Source: Phoronis australis
Taxonomy: Eukaryota; Phoronida; Phoronidae
DNA: 64,000 nt
NCBI GenBank assembly: GCA_002633005.1
Contig: NMRA01000293.1
Span: 1-64,000 of the forward strand
Direction of reading: 5' to 3'
Shown: in pieces, positions 23,684-34,584 of the stretch
How the letters are laid out: each line of letters opens with the position of its first letter
How positions within the stretch are numbered: the first letter of the stretch is position 1
Translations under genes and position numbers: made by a program
Notes under the pieces: model-generated
Databases searched by the model: none
Seen by the model: the letters and a program-made list of their open reading frames with translations, nothing else
Told to the model about the DNA's origin: nothing

Positions 23684-24241
23684 TCAATAGCTAAGGCTTA
23701 TCTTTGCCAACTTTAAGCTGTGCTCTGCGGATGTTCTTGCAAAATTGCTTTTTGTAATCAGCAGTGGCATATCCTTGCCACTCAAGTACAACTTGTTTTT
23801 TGCAACACCTAAACTGAACTCGTTCTGTGTGACATCTCCGTGTATCAGATAAAATGTTGCCATGGAAAAGCCAGTCATAAAGGCATCAAATCCAGCACGG
23901 TGATTCCCATAGTTTGTAGAGGTACTTTTGATTGTATCACTGTCCGTATTCTCACTTGAAGCATCAGCCTGGTCATTGTTGGACTCCTCTGAATAGCCAA
24001 TACCTGGTGGTAGTCCATTATTTCCTTCAGTGTCAACAGGTGGAGTCGCTGCCTTTTGTTCACCACCACCAGATGGAGTTGGTGCTTCAGTGTCTTTGTC
24101 TGCACCATTCTCAGATCCACAGTGTTTGCGTTTGCGATTTCTGTTACGTTTTTTCTGCTTCACAGCAAAATCTCTATCTAGGATGTTGCTGATATTGTGA
24201 GATTTCAGGCACTTGGAACCGTTATTACAGTATCCATGGTT
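23684..24241 (-). CDS. TOE1: TOE1 exon 6, finger end to stop
   Basis: Residues 278-462 and TGA. It holds the last half of the CCCH finger ([15 protein letters not shown]), the basic stretch, an acidic and Ser/Thr-rich linker of about 70 residues, then [11 protein letters not shown] and a conserved tail with [21 protein letters not shown]. Acceptor TTTTGCAG. Confidence 0.95.
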   Translation of the reverse strand, partial: NHGYCNNGSKCLKSHNISNILDRDFAVKQKKRNRNRKRKHCGSENGADKDTEAPTPSGGGEQKAATPPVDTEGNNGLPPGIGYSEESNNDQADASSENTDSDTIKSTSTNYGNHRAGFDAFMTGFSMATFYLIHGDVTQNEFSLGVAKNKLYLSGKDMPLLITKSNFARTSAEHSLKLAKISLSY

Positions 24242-27200
24242 CTGCAAAATAACATATTTATTTTAATACGTTATTTACTGAACACTGCATGACCTTAAAA
24301 GGCCGAGCAAAGTGTTCAGCAATTTTAAAGCGCTAAAATTTTCAAATGCAAATCAAATGAGAGGTGACTAACAAGACAATGTCCAAGCCATCATTTTTCC
24401 TGAATTTTCAGCCAATCAACGATGACCAAAACGTTAAGCACTGTCAAAGTAATACACCATGAGCTGGTCAAAACCATTTGGTAAAAAATACTGACCAGAG
24501 TAATGAAAAGAAAATACATGTATTCTGAATTTCGTATCTGAATTAATGCTTTTGTTCACGCCAGGATGCAAAGGATCCTAAATATAAGGCCACACCCTTA
24601 TATTCCACAATTTACAGTAACTAATGTGATAAACCTGTGACTTCACAAACCATTTTTGTACATTGGATCTCGGGGAAAGCATTTAGGTGAGCTTAAAACT
24701 GAACAGCAATAAAAATTAATGACATGCTGAATCTGATATATGGCATTAATGCCATTGTTCTTTACGTTTTCCTTACACAAATATTTGACCAATCTCACAA
24801 CAGCAACATTTCTGATAATAAAAAAACACACATCAACCCTAATGGATTAACATACAGCAAACTGTTGACACGTGTCTCCACTGGAGTCTGACTGAAGTCT
24901 ACACGACTGGTAAGACACACAACGTTGGCTGGCCGGGTATCGTGGAAATGTGGTTGTCACATAACGTGCGCCGCTATGAAGGTCAAGTTCATTTTGTCGG
25001 TGACTGAAAACAAAAAATGGGAAAATAATTCCAATCAAAACCACAGCTTTAACACTTCATCCATTCCTTGTTTGTTGATACTGCAAATTAACCAAATGAA
25101 TGTTTTCATTCTGGGCTCGGCTTTTCAGAACCCATAGAGGATAATAAAACAATTATCTCCTCAACCATTATCATAAACCTTTTGATAAGTGTGTTTAGTT
25201 ACACAGTCCAACAGAAACAGTTGTGTGACTAAGAGCAGGGTTCACAAAGAACTACTTTCACTGACCTTGCATGTCAATTTCCAAAGGCCTATTGTGTGTG
25301 AATGATACCCATAATTTACAACAGTTTGCAAAATTCTAAGCCACTAAGAAGGCTAGTTAAATCCTCCATGCTCAAAATGTACCAAAATTGCTATGTTGTT
25401 TCTAGACCTAAAATGGGTTATTGGCCACAGACATGCCAGTCAGCCTAACTTTCACTCACCATCTTCTGAACACATACTCCAGATATGAGGCTGGCATACG
25501 TGACAGGAATTCAGCAATATACTTTGTATCAAATACTCCAGCTTTGAACATCTCGGATGTGTCCGCCAGAAATGTTGACAGTTTACTAGGCAAGCTGGCG
25601 TAGAAGTTTTGATAGAGGAAGACAAGGTCAATCAAACCATTGTGTAGAACAATGGGTTTTGCTGCAGAAATTATCTGAGACACTAGACCACGAGTGCTAA
25701 TAGCACCAGTTTCATCTGCCTGAAATAGAGCAGTTATGGATTAGTAAAAAATAACTGCAGGCGGACTGGTACAGCTTGTACCAGATGTACACAAGCCCTC
25801 AGGTGGACCCACTGCCCTTGTCACCTGGAACCATTTTTGTGCTTTATTAGATAAAACCAAGCTCAGGAGCTAGAGACCTGACTCAAGGGTCTAGCAGTGT
25901 GCTGCAGTGGAACTAGAACCCACAACCTTGAGAAAAAGAAGAGAACACTTATAGCACCATGCTACACTGCCTCACAGTCATAGACTGATATAATATTAGG
26001 AAAATTGAGACTTGCCATAAACATATGGGATAATGCCCATGCTCATGCCCACCCACACTTTTGAAAATTTTCGGATCAATTGCTCACTGCCCAGACCTTG
26101 CTAACAACCAAGTTGGGATCAATTTTATAGCAGTCAAGGGTCAAATGTGATGTTTCTAACATTTGAAATTTTCAGAATAGGTATTTTGTGGGTTTACAGC
26201 CCTATGCAGCAACATTTTAAAACCCATTGTATTGGTTCATGTTCTGGGGTGGAATCCTTTGTTTTGTTTCTTTTATATGAAAAGTTAACATTTCTAATTT
26301 CACTATAAACCTAATGAAGCTCATCACTGCTGGTTGATTCAATCGACTGCGAAATTTGTGACTTCAACGAAAAACTAAGATGATATAACTATACACAATA
26401 TAAAGCAACAAATAAACGAGAGCGCTTGGAGGAGCGACACTTGGCGGAATTAATCGAAAAGACTACGATGAGGGAGACGACGACAATTATGATGATCAAG
26501 GCGGCAATTATGAATAACACGATAACATTCATGTCACTAGCGAAGAAATCAAATAGAGAGCATACAATCAACTACAATAAAGAACAATAGATGGTGCAAC
26601 ATGACGGTCCAGTCTACAGTAGGACAGTGCTGGCTGGGTCAGTCTGGGTCAACTAGGCATAACCAAAACAAAGTGAACTGAAAGCCAGCCATCTGCGTGC
26701 TTGCATAGGTGACCAAAGGGACAACGGCATCCGAAAATCTCGAATAATTCAAAAAGTAGACGTCGTAGCGCAAAATGGAAAATATCTTCTGAAAGCCCGT
26801 TCAAAACTCTATTTAAAGTGGTAGTTTGGCAAAAATCCAAAAAAATTTTGAGAAAATTGAAAATTTGACGTTTTTTGAAATTCAAAGTCAAATAACTCGA
26901 AAATGGTAAGTCTGAGAAATATGCTCTCGCAGACTTTTTGAAAGGTCATACTTCAAGGAATCCACATGCAAAAATTCATTTGCTCTTCCCGTTATAAATG
27001 CGACACCAGAGCGATTGAAACCGTGTGAACATGCGCCACATCCGCCATCTTGAAAGTGATTTCCGGTTCAATAATTTTTTATAAAAGCTTATTAAACTCA
27101 ACAATCACTTGACCAGTTTGAAAGTGATTGGTTTGCAAATGCGCCCTCTACAGGAGAAAACGTTTTTGGCCATATTTCGGGGTGCGCATGCGCCACGTCC

Positions 27201-30032
27201 AATATTTCCACCATCTTTGACCAGAAGTCAACGATTTTCTGCACAGTTGTAGCACATGCGATTTTCAGCCATGTACGTCGAAAAATGCGGCCTCTACGAG
27301 TATTTGACTGTGAAATCGGATACAAAATGGCCGCCACGTCCGCCATTTTGTATCCAATCACAACCAAAAACAATAGCGTTCTAGCAGTTCTCAATCTACA
27401 CGTTGTGTGCAAATTTCATGAAAATCGGACGAAAATTGCGACCTGTAGAGAGCAAACAAACAAAAAAAAATCCCTGTCAGACCAACATACTTGACGGAAT
27501 TCGAAGAATTCCGCCAAGTAATTAAGATATTATATAAGGTGATAGAGTGATCCAATCGGAAGAAAGGATGTATCACAGAAAATTGACAAAATAGTGAGCC
27601 TCGGTGTTGAGGATCTTTTAAACATAGTCTAGGAACAGGTTCATTCTGATACCACGCGCATGTTTGTTGCATAAAGCAACGGCTAATAAGCGGTGCGTGG
27701 TAATTTCCAATACAATATGATACAGTGTAACCAATTAACTTACAATATCCTTTCCCTTGTGATAGCGAAGTCCTTTGGCGTACTGTTTATTGAAGTCAAA
27801 TCCATGATCAATCAAGAACTGAAGTGACTTGGGTTCGACCACGTAATCATCATTACACAACAGTGTGAGATTGAAGGTCTGTACATGAACAGATAGTGCC
27901 TTGCTATGGGACACAGCTTCATTTATGACAGTAAAACAGGAGACACCGAGGGACAGAACTGACCTTGTCTCAGCTACCTGGACTATATTGTGATACCTGT
28001 CATCAACACAACTGAAATGTACAAAGAGGAAAACAGTGTAAAAAAAACATTCGACGTTGTTTTTGACACTTTCCGTTCTACTTTATTGCAAACTCAAGAT
28101 ATTAAATGAATGTTATTCTATGACTTACCAGATGATCATCTAGTTCTGGCTTGTACTTGATGACTTCAGCATAAACACTTTAAGTTCAACACTGAAATCC
28201 ATATCTGGACTTTTTACATGCGTTTGGAGCTCGAATCTAGAGGTCAACCAGTGCAACTTGGACTTGCCAATCATCAGCATAAACCATAACATACTCAAGC
28301 ACAGACACATTTGAGTCTGCACAAAGTAGAATGAAGAATGTAAAAAATACTTTTGAGTTCGATTTCGTGAATAAAGATTAAATCCCACGCCAAGGTAGTC
28401 AAACAGTAGGCCCCACATCATTTATTATCTTTTCACTGGGATCCATGGTGCATATATTATGTTGAAAATTATCCACTCAAGGGATTGGTGAGTGGTGAAA
28501 GTATCTAACTTAAGCATAAAATGTGAGTGATAATTAAACGAAGAAAAAAGAGAAGGAAGCAAAGTTCGCGTAATTCCTTTTCTTTCACATCATTTCTATT
28601 TCCAAATTCAAATCATGTTACATTGGAGCAACATTAGCGCAGCGCTTAGCTTAACGCCAAGTCGCATTTGGTGACCTACAGTCAAAAATATGAGGTCGCT
28701 AAACAAAATCTGAGGTCGACAAAACTGAAAATCCCAGGTCGCCAAATGAAATCTGAGCTTGCCCCCAATCCGCCACAAAATTCATCCCACTAAAAAAAAA
28801 GAAAAAAACGTTGTACGATTGTAATGTGCCCCATTTGCAGTATCTTATGTGTTCCTCTCCAAATTCTCCCCGTAAATGTAAACATCTATATTCATTCTAT
28901 AACTAAATTCCTCTGGCCACCGAACTAACACAGGACGCAAACGATCGCATATAATGGTGGCGTGTAATCACTATCTTGCCCGATTTTTGCCGAACTTCCT
29001 TCTTTTTACTTCTTGTAATTTTAGAGCGTGTTTGATGTGTGCTGACTGCTGTAGTGGCAAATGCACTGATTTCACAAAATAAACAGAATCAAAGGTGATG
29101 AATGTATGAACATTGTTAGTAATTTAAAGTTTGGAACTCAAAACGAACTTTGAAACGAATTTAGGGACAATTATTTTCCCACTTTTAAACTCGGAGTGGT
29201 GACTTTGTGGGGACTTTTTCCCAGGTCGCCAAACACAATCTGAGGTCGCATTGGTGACCTGCAGGTCGAGACCTGAACACCATTCAAAGCTAAAAAAGAA
29301 ACAACAAAGACTACTTACTGAGCCATAAGTTTCCTCCGGTCTCCCAAACCACTCAACTCCTGTGCAGGACAGAAAAAATGGTTTGTTTGAAACAAGAATA
29401 CACATGAAACACATTGATGTCTTCACCTTGCAAATATATTTGCTTTCTTAATAGCAGTAATAATTCTTGACCACATTAACAAGATTAATTATACTAGAAA
29501 AATATGGCAATTAAACAGTAATTTAAAAGTTATTATTAGCAAAATTCTAACAGCAACTTCTTTTCAATAGACGGTTTGAGTTTTTTAAAACTATTGAAAT
29601 TCTTTGACTTACAACAGAATTACACTTCGATTACAAAAATAAAACCCAGTTGAAGATAGTAAAAACAATTAAAAAGCTCATGTGAATTACGTTCTAAACA
29701 ATATTTCAATGTATTCACCTATGTATCTCTTTCTTCTGACTGTCTATGAAGATGAGGCACACATGAAAACACCATCTACTTTATTTTATTATTTTATTAT
29801 TGTGATATTTAAAATGAGGGTGGCATCTTCAGTGAAAGCACTGCTTTCCAAGAGGGCCCTTGAAATGCACATCCCTGTTGTTCTTTATCATTTTTGTCTT
29901 ACCAAGTCAAATGCAATAAAAGATGACGTTTTAATAGACAACACGATAGTTGGCCACATGTCCACAAAGTTATCACTGTTGATATCAATCACGGGAACAT
30001 CTGTAATGGTTGCCATAGTGATAGGTTTAATC
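23684..30032 (-). CDS. TOE1: TOE1-type DEDD deadenylase with CCCH finger (6 coding exons, 462 aa)
   Basis: Exons on the - strand: 30016-29903, 29359-29319, 28011-27744, 25719-25460, 25003-24856 and 24241-23684. They sum to 1389 nt with matching phases. TOE1 is a Cajal-body 3' exonuclease that trims oligo(A)-tailed ends of small nuclear RNAs. Catalytic blocks are all present: D-L-E at residues 37-39 followed by [21 protein letters not shown] at 165-177 (Asp172), VFDTKY at 203-208, and [11 protein letters not shown] from 391 (His391, Asp396). A zinc finger C273-x8-C282-x5-C288-x3-H292 sits before a basic nuclear-signal-like stretch [13 protein letters not shown] (305-317). Human TOE1 is 510 aa with a longer N-terminus. 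The first coding exon starts at 30032 after TTTCAG; the reading frame stays open back to it, so an upstream coding exon cannot be excluded, but the ATG at 30016 fits the domain start. Confidence 0.94.
24242..24855. other. TOE1 intron 5: nothing seen
   Basis: AT-rich intron of 614 nt without a recognisable element. Confidence 0.45.
24856..25003 (-). CDS. TOE1: TOE1 exon 5, start of the zinc finger
   Basis: Completes Cys228, then residues 229-277 ending DTCQQFA, which supplies the first Cys of the finger. Acceptor GTTTTCAG, donor GTATGT. The intron on its 5' side (25004-25459) holds nothing else. Confidence 0.9.
25460..25719 (-). CDS. TOE1: TOE1 exon 4, exonuclease core
   Basis: Residues 142-227 plus two bases of Cys228. 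It contains [20 protein letters not shown], then [17 protein letters not shown] and [10 protein letters not shown], very close to human TOE1. Acceptor ATTTCAG, donor GTGAGT. Confidence 0.96.
26439..27519. mobile_element. inverted-repeat element in TOE1 intron 3
   Basis: A perfect 13-bp pair, ACTTGGCGGAATT at 26439-26451 and its reverse complement at 27507-27519. The right end is itself a near-palindrome (ACTTGACGGAATTC, GAA, GAATTCCGCCAAGT). Inside, GGATACAAAATGGC (27318-27331) and its exact reverse complement (27342-27355) form a tight hairpin, and CGCCATCTTG or CGCCATTTTG recurs. No transposase ORF and no clear target-site duplication. Confidence 0.55.
27744..28011 (-). CDS. TOE1: TOE1 exon 3
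   Basis: Completes His52, then residues 53-141: [20 protein letters not shown], then [28 protein letters not shown] and LRYHKGKDI. Acceptor ATTTCAG, donor GTAAGT. Confidence 0.95.
28640..29290. repeat. repeat with AGGTCGCCAAA motifs, TOE1 intron 2
   Basis: Two blocks (28660-28770 and 29215-29290) share direct copies of CCCAGGTCGCCAAA, ATCTGAGGTCG and TCGCATTTGGTGACCT. Between them lies AT-rich sequence. They look like the ends of one old element or two fragments of the same family. Confidence 0.5.
29319..29359 (-). CDS. TOE1: TOE1 exon 2 (41 nt)
   Basis: Encodes [13 protein letters not shown] (39-51) and two bases of His52. It carries the second catalytic acid, Glu39. Acceptor CTGCACAG, donor GTAAGT. 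The exon is too short for ordinary ORF finding. Confidence 0.93.
29903..30032 (-). CDS. TOE1: TOE1 exon 1 with likely start codon
   Basis: The ATG at 30016 begins [20 protein letters not shown], equivalent to VPVVDVQSNNFKEMW of human TOE1, and ends SSFIAFDL with donor GTAAGA. Sixteen bases of this exon lie before the ATG, after acceptor TTTCAG, so at least one more 5' exon exists upstream and is not identified. Confidence 0.9.
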
Positions 30033-30808
30033 CTGAAACAAAATTAACACAATCTTGGGATAACTTGAGGTATGTAACACCAACAGCAGGAACACATCGT
30101 ACAGGGTGACTCAAAAGCAAATCAACAAAATTTTGTATGATGTCCTCACATCTAATTTTTTTGGAAAGAGCAAAAATCAAATACAAACTGACTTGTATGG
30201 TTAAAACTTTGGAAGGATAATCCTGAGACTGAAGTTTAGTTAACCAAATTAAAAAAAATTGTTTTATGTAGGATAAATAAAAATTAGGGGTTGAGGTTTC
30301 TTAGGTCACCATGTATTAGCAATCCTTTCTTGTAAGAAGGACCAGTGTGAGCCTTACCCAGTTGGTGAGAAACCTCTCTGTAACAATTCAATGACATTAA
30401 AAAATTGGAGCATTGTAGGCTACAGACAGATTTTTGTTAAATTCCCCAATGTATGGTTATGGGAATACACTTGCATGAAAACCAGCTGCAATAGAGGCTC
30501 TGGTAAAATCTAGTATTCTTCATTAACACAAAAATTGTTAATTGTTTTACTTTTTGTTAACCTCCAGACACCGACTTAGTGGCAGAGACAGTAACCAGAG
30601 CAAGAAGTCTAAACAAGATTACTTGTGGAATTGTAAGATTTCTGGTCAAGTACAGCACTAAAAGTCTTACTGACAGCAAATGCCTGAAGTGATGCCTTGA
30701 GAAGGTGAGAAAATTACAAGAATTTGGACAGTGTTATGAAGCCCTTTCTTAATCACTCACCTAAGGGCAAAAGATAGTTTCAACAAATACAGCCAGTGCC
30801 GTGCAGAC

Positions 30809-31148
30809 GGTGATGCTCCCATAGGGCCTTCATACACTGGAAGATTTGCCGCCAATTATGCCTCACACTGCTGGAGATACCACATCATATCAACTGGCGT
30901 GTACGGTGTAAAATTGCCCAGTTGCTGATTTGTGCAACTGAACGAAGGACTGCTTTGAAAAAAGTTTCATTACAGGAGTATTTGTCTGAGTTGGAAGGAA
31001 TTAAAGACATCAACGTCCTCATAAGGTGTCCCTCTACTAGTATGCCCAAAAGGTTACTTATAGCAACATGACTTTGATGGTTTAATTAGTGTGAGGCATA
31101 ATTTGCTGACAAACTTCTGGCGTATGAAGACTCCATGGGAGCATCACC
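30809..31148. mobile_element. copy 2 of the dispersed MITE family
   Basis: Ends in GGTGATGCTCCCAT (30809-30822) and its exact reverse complement at 31135-31148. Just inside come CAATTATGCCTCACAC (left) and GTGTGAGGCATAATTTGC (right). It is 340 bp with no ORF. Confidence 0.8.
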
Positions 31149-31254
31149 ATCTCTATTGCTAAGTAGAGACGGTGGCACTGTCTAGCTAGATTTTTGGATA
31201 GTCCATGTCTCTGTAAGTCACTAGAATTGGCTAAACATTGTTAATGACAACATT

Positions 31255-31500
31255 ATACCCTGGCACAAGCAGTGTAAAAATGACCAGTTGTAGATTTGGG
31301 CAACTGAACAAAGGACTGTTTGAAAGAAAAAGTTGGGAGAATTTGTTCAAGCTAGGAATAGTTAAAGGTATCACTCAACGGCCTCCTAGGTTGTCCCTCT
31401 ACGCGCAAAAGGTGCTTATACAGCTTATAATGATTATAGCAATATAGGACTTTGATGACATAATCAATGTGAGGTGCAATCCCTAAAAAGCATGTGGCGG
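31255..31500. repeat. partial copy 3 of the same MITE family
   Basis: Shares GGCAACTGAACAAAGGACTG, GTCCCTCTAC, AAAAGGTGCTTATA, and AATGTGAGGTGCAAT with copy 2, in the same orientation, directly downstream of it. Confidence 0.6.
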
Positions 31501-31965
31501 CTCTATGCCAGTAAGGCCATACTGTCTAAGCCTGCCTAAGTCCTAAGCGGCCTCGCTACGGCTAAGCCTAGGTCTAAAAAGTCATCGGTGGACTGATTTT
31601 TATTTAGCCCAAAGACTTTGGCAAAGTCGTACAATTACTGAAATTTTTCACGAAATTCTAACCATTCTACAAATACCTAAGCTCTCACGTCAACTTCTTC
31701 ACTTGAGACTTTACAGAGCCTTTTCTAATCGTCTACAATGAACAAATGTCAGTTTTCAGCTTTTTTCCAGGGCTTTTCACAGACAAGTCATAAGAGGCAG
31801 ACATGTTTTCAATCAGTTTCTAGTGCATTTCGCAGACAAGTCATGGAGGCAGACATGTTTTATACAACAGCGACACCTAATCAACACGGCTGCTGCCACC
31901 TGTGACCAGGGGCGAGCACAACTGAAACAACTATGAATGAATGAAAAATCATTCATTGGGTTCCA

Positions 31966-34050
31966 CTCAGAAGGCATACACACAAATTGAGAACTGTCGG
32001 GCATCCGGCCCGAGAACCTCGGCGAGGGTTTGGGCGGATCTTGGACTCAAACAACTCTCAGACTTGTTAACGCGAATTTGGTGCACTGCACTGCTGAGTG
32101 TTGCTTGAGTGAGTACGGTAGTTTCACTGAGGGGCAACTTATTTTTTGTTTTTGAAAAATCCAAATCCTTGTTTATGACCGCCAATATTAAGTTCCAGGA
32201 CTTTGAAAAGGTCGGTAAATATTCATACAATCCCATAAAATCACGCCTTACAGTAGATATAATCCACACAGTGAATCGCACTCAAAGTGAAAACTCACTG
32301 ATCTTCAGTGCTATCTTCAAAAGAAATTTTGATTCTTCGGGCTCATTTGACTAACTTATCCATTAAGTCAGGATAAGGATATTGCTCACCAACAGTGCCG
32401 GGTCTTCTAGTATACCAGTCAAAATTTCTTAAATTCCATTAACGCTAGTGTATGCTTTTTATTCATGATCACAGCGGGTTTGGTTGTCAACCGCATATCT
32501 CAAGTTGTTGCAGTACTTTTATTGAAAATCACGTTTGCTTTTACTGGGCAATTGGAAATTCTCGAGGCTCACTGAAATTCTCACTTCGCTGTCCATGCAG
32601 CTTCTGTTAATGTTTTTTCCTATTGTTTTTTCCAAAAGATGCTGCCGTGCCAACTTTGTTTCCCGTCAGTTAGATCGAACTTGTGCCCAACTCCTTTTAG
32701 TAAGAGTTGAGCACAAAAGCGTGACATCGGGCTGACTTAGTACTCAGTGGAGTTAAAACGTCAGTGATGTCGAATGTCTTGTACTGAAAGCTCACAGTTT
32801 ACAATGCGGAATCTAATTGATTGCAAACGACGTTGATCTTCGAGTGTACCAATATGTACACTGAGATAGGCCCTACTCCGTCCACCACAAAGACGCAATG
32901 TCAACAACCGCGCCTACTTCGGCTCGTTGAGTGTATTTGCAGTGTGCCCACGACTGGCGCGTTAAAATATAGGTCATCAGTGGTTATTCGCGCTCTCTTA
33001 CCACTTGCTCTGCTTTTTCAGGATCACCCCAAATTGTGTGCGTTCAACCGAGAGACAATTGATTAACAGGTAATTTTTTTTCAGTAATTAAGTTTAGTGC
33101 AGATCACCAACAATGAATATTCACTTCCAATGCTTAAAGAAATGATTTGCAGATTTTCACACATGCATATAGCCTAGTTTGATCGTTTTCCCAGTCGGGT
33201 CATCCATCGAGGTCAGATTTTCTCCCTCCAAACGAAGGATTCGTAGCAGATGCAGTTAGTTCCCGGCACAGCTTAGCTTGAAACCTTCTTTGGCCGATAG
33301 TCATTCAAAGTTTGTTGGTGTGTAGCAGTCACTTTGGTTATTGTAAGACTCTTGTGCATTTCATGTATTGTTTTTTCCAAACTGAAATGTTCGCCAATCA
33401 GTTCTACACAATGCATTAACGCGCCATCTGATACTACAGCAATAACTACAATAACACGAGTTGATACCGCGAATACAGACCAGCGACGCAGAGAGCCACG
33501 GCAATACAGACAGCATTTCTTGGGTTTCAAACTCACTAAATATGACTAAATTTTTGTGAAATTTTGGGATTTTGTGAATATAAGTTGGGTTCATATATGA
33601 GTAATTGTAACTGTTCAAAACTTCACGTTCCCGCAACGTCAAATTTTTAACAAGGTACCGAGCGGTTGAAAGATTATTATTACTCATAAATACATGCACC
33701 TGCATGACTAAATTATTTACATGCTCTATAAGTTAGGTTTCATCTTTGGATCCCCTACACACTGGATATCATTCAGTAAAACTTGAAAATGACATAATAT
33801 TTATTCTCAAAACATTTCTTTTCATTTGTAGTCCACAGAAATCTCAGCCATGGCCGATTTCCATATGAGCGTCAGTGTGGCGCTGGTCGCCGCGGTACTG
33901 TTGGGTGAGGTACTCAATGTCTTGTGGTATTCGCACCACAGTCCATGGGGACACCACTGGGACGACAGATACTTTGTCACTTCTATCGTATGTGACGTAG
34001 GCCTGGCCTTTGTGCTGAGCTTCCTCATGAAGTAAGTGGTAGTATGTACG
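31966..34050. repeat. segmental duplicate, left copy
   Basis: Begins CAGAAGGCATACACACAAAT and runs to the edge of the N gap. The same sequence resumes immediately after the gap (34585-36560). Non-coding parts differ by scattered substitutions and by indels: about 240 bp extra here near 32240-32480, about 125 bp missing here near 33220. The 182-nt coding exon is identical. Confidence 0.92.
33850..34031 (+). pseudogene. second copy of DUF1761-like exon 1, probably an assembly duplicate
   Basis: Identical in sequence, including acceptor, start codon context and donor GTAAGT, to 36361-36542. There is no matching exon 2 before the gap. The likely explanation is that it is the end of one contig whose overlap with the next was not merged. 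A real tandem duplicate or an alternative first exon is possible but less likely. Confidence 0.75.
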
Positions 34051-34584
34051 NNNNNNNNNNNNNNNNNNNNNNNNNNNNNNNNNNNNNNNNNNNNNNNNNN
34101 NNNNNNNNNNNNNNNNNNNNNNNNNNNNNNNNNNNNNNNNNNNNNNNNNNNNNNNNNNNNNNNNNNNNNNNNNNNNNNNNNNNNNNNNNNNNNNNNNNNN
34201 NNNNNNNNNNNNNNNNNNNNNNNNNNNNNNNNNNNNNNNNNNNNNNNNNNNNNNNNNNNNNNNNNNNNNNNNNNNNNNNNNNNNNNNNNNNNNNNNNNNN
34301 NNNNNNNNNNNNNNNNNNNNNNNNNNNNNNNNNNNNNNNNNNNNNNNNNNNNNNNNNNNNNNNNNNNNNNNNNNNNNNNNNNNNNNNNNNNNNNNNNNNN
34401 NNNNNNNNNNNNNNNNNNNNNNNNNNNNNNNNNNNNNNNNNNNNNNNNNNNNNNNNNNNNNNNNNNNNNNNNNNNNNNNNNNNNNNNNNNNNNNNNNNNN
34501 NNNNNNNNNNNNNNNNNNNNNNNNNNNNNNNNNNNNNNNNNNNNNNNNNNNNNNNNNNNNNNNNNNNNNNNNNNNNNNNNNNNN
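34051..34584. other. assembly gap, 534 N
   Basis: The sequence on its left and right flanks is the same segment, so the gap may have zero or negative real length. Open frames drawn through the N are meaningless. Confidence 0.98.

Noticed and set aside
29682-30047. 121-codon open frame on the + strand
   Set aside because: It overlaps the antisense of TOE1 exon 1 and has no recognisable domain; the - strand exon has splice sites and clear homology.
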